28,952 nt of DNA from a virus. The notes beneath the pieces were generated by a model, which saw nothing but the letters and a program-made list of their open reading frames with translations, had not been told where the DNA came from and made no database searches. Of this stretch, positions 27,452-28,952 are shown in pieces. The stretch is from the IMG/VR virus record IMGVR_UViG_3300031857_001014, positions 1 to 28,952 of that record. The stretch is one strand, 5' to 3'. The translations under genes and the position numbers were made by a program. How positions within the stretch are numbered: position 1 is the stretch's first letter; every line of letters begins with the position of its first letter.

Positions 27452-28101
27452 TATTGGGCCTCTTTTTCCATTTCCTCTTTCACAATCCAGGTGTGTTCAT
27501 GGCGAAACTCAAATGTGCCAATGTGGCCAATTTCCTTTGAGACATCATGGTCGATGTAGACTTTGTAACCCAGCTCTTGCGCTTTCTTACAAAAAAACAC
27601 ATCTTCTCCCATATAGCCCCGTGTGGTCTGCCACGGCATATCAAACCATGGCTCGCTCATGCCCTCAAACACCTCGCGCTTGATCAGCATTATGCCCGTT
27701 CCAATGCTTCCCACCTCTTCCAATCCGGTGGATTCTGGCATGGTGAAAACAGCCTGGCGCTTGCCGTCAGCGTCATAGTTCTGGGCAGTTGGGCCAGTGG
27801 GCATTCTGCGCCTGGCACAGTTGGCAGCCACAATCTCTTTGTCGTGCTTTAAGAGCCTTTGAACCATGTCCTGTGGAAATGTCATGTCCGAGTCAATGAA
27901 AAGGATGTGGGTGCAGCCTTCAGCCATGGCATCCAAGCAAAGGTCAGCCCTTTGGTTTTGGATAATTGTGCCTTGCATCAATTTCAGACTGATAGCGTCT
28001 GTGGTGTTGAGGGTGTGATAAGCCACCATATTCACCATGCAATAGGTGTAATTTGTGTGGACCTGATCACGGGCAGGGGTGCATACAGCAATGTAGTTCA
28101 T
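27451..28101 (-). CDS. GT-A type glycosyltransferase
   Basis: The 216-residue product has a GT-A-like plan. CTPARDQVHTNYTYCMVNMV at the start is the nucleotide-sugar entry, GTIIQNQRADLCLDAMAEGC follows, and HILFIDSDMTFPQDM at about 65-79 carries the DSD (DxD) metal-binding motif. Later come GSIGTGIMLIKREVF and YMGEDVFFCKKAQELGYKVY, as in family 2-like or Anp1-like enzymes. It may glycosylate a virion protein or alter the host surface. Its location in the virion operon, between the 105-residue gene and the adaptor, suggests a particle protein. It overlaps the preceding gene by four bases. Confidence 0.8.
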   Translation of the reverse strand: MNYIAVCTPARDQVHTNYTYCMVNMVAYHTLNTTDAISLKLMQGTIIQNQRADLCLDAMAEGCTHILFIDSDMTFPQDMVQRLLKHDKEIVAANCARRRMPTGPTAQNYDADGKRQAVFTMPESTGLEEVGSIGTGIMLIKREVFEGMSEPWFDMPWQTTRGYMGEDVFFCKKAQELGYKVYIDHDVSKEIGHIGTFEFRHEHTWIVKEEMEKEAQ

Positions 28102-28415
28102 ACTTTCCCAGGTCTAGTTCTAAAGAATTGATTGTCAGAGTCGTTGAGCCATTTTTTCATGTACTCCTGGTCATCGATCTTGCCCTCGGCCTTCATCTTG
28201 TAATAAAGGGATTCGGGGATAGATGCCACCAAGTGCCATTCGCCTTTCCATGCCGCCTTCTCATCCACAGCGTTGTAGATGGCCTTGTTGGCCTCAATCA
28301 CTGCTGTGACATCTTGTTGGGTCTCAATGGTCACATCACCAGTTTCTGGGTTTTCATGCCAGATTCTTTTGATGCCTTGATCTTTGTTTTCGCTAAATAG
28401 TCTTTTATGAATCAT
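28098..28415 (-). CDS. Conserved hypothetical protein after the capsid gene (105 aa)
   Basis: The product contains DVTIETQQDVTAVIEANKAI, then WHLVASIPESLYYKMKAEGK, a pattern familiar from small proteins next to the capsid gene in related podoviruses, function unknown. The C-terminus is basic with WLNDSDNQFFRTRPGK. ATG 28415 lies two bases beyond the terminator T-tract and no Shine-Dalgarno sequence is seen before it; no better in-frame start exists. Its stop overlaps the glycosyltransferase start as ATGA. Confidence 0.7.
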   Translation of the reverse strand: MIHKRLFSENKDQGIKRIWHENPETGDVTIETQQDVTAVIEANKAIYNAVDEKAAWKGEWHLVASIPESLYYKMKAEGKIDDQEYMKKWLNDSDNQFFRTRPGKV

Positions 28416-28416
28416 G

Positions 28417-28448
28417 TTAAAAAAAGGGCCAAGTTTCCCTGGCCCTTT
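28417..28448 (-). terminator. Intrinsic terminator after the capsid gene
   Basis: On the minus strand AAAGGGCCA pairs with TGGCCCTTT (28440-28448 with 28423-28431) around an 8-base loop, and the T-run continues to 28419. It lies 13 bases after the capsid stop codon and would cap the abundant capsid transcript. Partial read-through must supply the downstream virion genes unless they have their own promoter. Confidence 0.8.
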
Positions 28449-28461
28449 CAGTTTGCTTCGA

Positions 28462-28952
28462 TTAAGAAGTAATCAAGTCAGCAGCCAAGCCGTGGGCATT
28501 TTCAGCCAACACTTTGTGACCCCACTCAACGATCAGCATACGCTTTTCAGCGTCACCTGTCTTGGCCAATTCGACTTGCTGGTAAGGGCGCAGCATAGTC
28601 ATTTTGGCGTATTCAGGATCAATCACCCATGCATCGCGCTCACGCTGGAATCTATTCGCAATGACCTGTACGTTTCCAAAATCTGAAACATAAATGTCAA
28701 CTGCGCCAACCAGTGTGGCAGGCTTTGCACCGCCATCAATGTTGAAACGGCTTGAGGCAATACCAGAGAAACCTGACACGCGCTGCTTATTAACAGGACC
28801 GCACATCAAAATCTTAGGTGTACCGCCAGCAGTCCACACTTTCTGAATCACATTTTTCAAAATGGTTTCAGTAAATGTGCGCACGTTGCCATCTGTACGG
28901 GCGCTGTTTGGCAGCGTTGTGTAAGATGGGTCAGTACCATTGGTCTGCTTGT
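28462..28952 (-). CDS. Major capsid protein, DUF5309/SU10-like (5' end beyond window)
   Basis: The C-terminal 162 residues are visible, open to the window edge. Key segments are KILMCGPVNKQRVSGFSGIA, VDIYVSDFGNVQVIANRFQR, AWVIDPEYAKMTMLRPYQQV and a terminal LIVEWGHKVLAENAHGL. They match the C-terminal part of DUF5309 proteins, the HK97-fold capsid proteins of SU10-type podoviruses. A GTG within the visible part is an internal codon, not the start. A strong intrinsic terminator follows. The N-terminal arm and E-loop are outside the window. Confidence 0.8.
   Translation of the reverse strand, partial: KQTNGTDPSYTTLPNSARTDGNVRTFTETILKNVIQKVWTAGGTPKILMCGPVNKQRVSGFSGIASSRFNIDGGAKPATLVGAVDIYVSDFGNVQVIANRFQRERDAWVIDPEYAKMTMLRPYQQVELAKTGDAEKRMLIVEWGHKVLAENAHGLAADLITS

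Overview
The window is part of a tailed double-stranded DNA phage genome (Caudoviricetes, podovirus-like by gene content). It carries terminase subunits, a capsid protein of the DUF5309/SU10 type, P22 gp4-like and gp10-like neck and tail proteins, several internal (ejection-type) proteins, and a lysis cassette with embedded spanins. No integrase, tRNA gene, CRISPR array or insertion sequence was recognised. Moderate GC, many GGCC words and proteins resembling those of Burkholderiales phages suggest a freshwater betaproteobacterial host, but that is only inference.

Layout. (1) 1-8523, minus strand: replication and packaging genes. In transcription order these are an SNF2-type helicase, a DUF2800 (Cas4/AddB-like) nuclease, a 30-residue membrane peptide, a primase-polymerase/PriCT-2/RepA-like helicase, an iteron plus DnaA-box region, a small Cys/His protein, a VRR-NUC nuclease, TerS, a second AT-rich DnaA-box region, four small genes, TerL, and the start of a DUF6496 protein cut by the window edge. 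(2) 8524-9499: control regions, with a divergent promoter region before the single-strand binding protein gene (plus) and a leftward Cro/CI-like HTH gene facing a rightward operon. (3) 8635-11424, plus strand: SSB, three small genes, a cytosine-C5 DNA methyltransferase whose sequence is also open in a second frame, and two small downstream genes, ending at a terminator-like hairpin. (4) 28952-11425, minus strand: the virion and lysis operon. It runs major capsid protein, terminator, small protein, glycosyltransferase, gp4-like adaptor, virion and tail-fibre proteins, an Lcl/DUF1566-type probable receptor-binding protein, a dense run of small membrane proteins, Rz/Rz1, GH19 endolysin, metallopeptidase, metallophosphoesterase, jelly-roll protein, gp10-like protein, GNAT-like protein and four internal proteins.

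The portal and scaffold genes are not seen. Because TerL and DUF6496 leave the left edge and the capsid gene enters at the right edge in the same direction, the missing head genes probably lie between the two ends on a longer or circularly permuted genome.

Genes are packed tightly: at least seventeen junctions are 4-base stop/start overlaps (ATGA, twice with GTG or TTG starts). These overlaps reveal eight genes shorter than 60 codons, plus a 31-codon plus-strand gene. The most interesting signals are the dual open frame over the methyltransferase with an 11-G tract inside it, the two DnaA-box clusters (one with 11-bp iterons), the chain of micro membrane proteins in the lysis region, and a virion protein built of 20-residue and 10-residue repeats.
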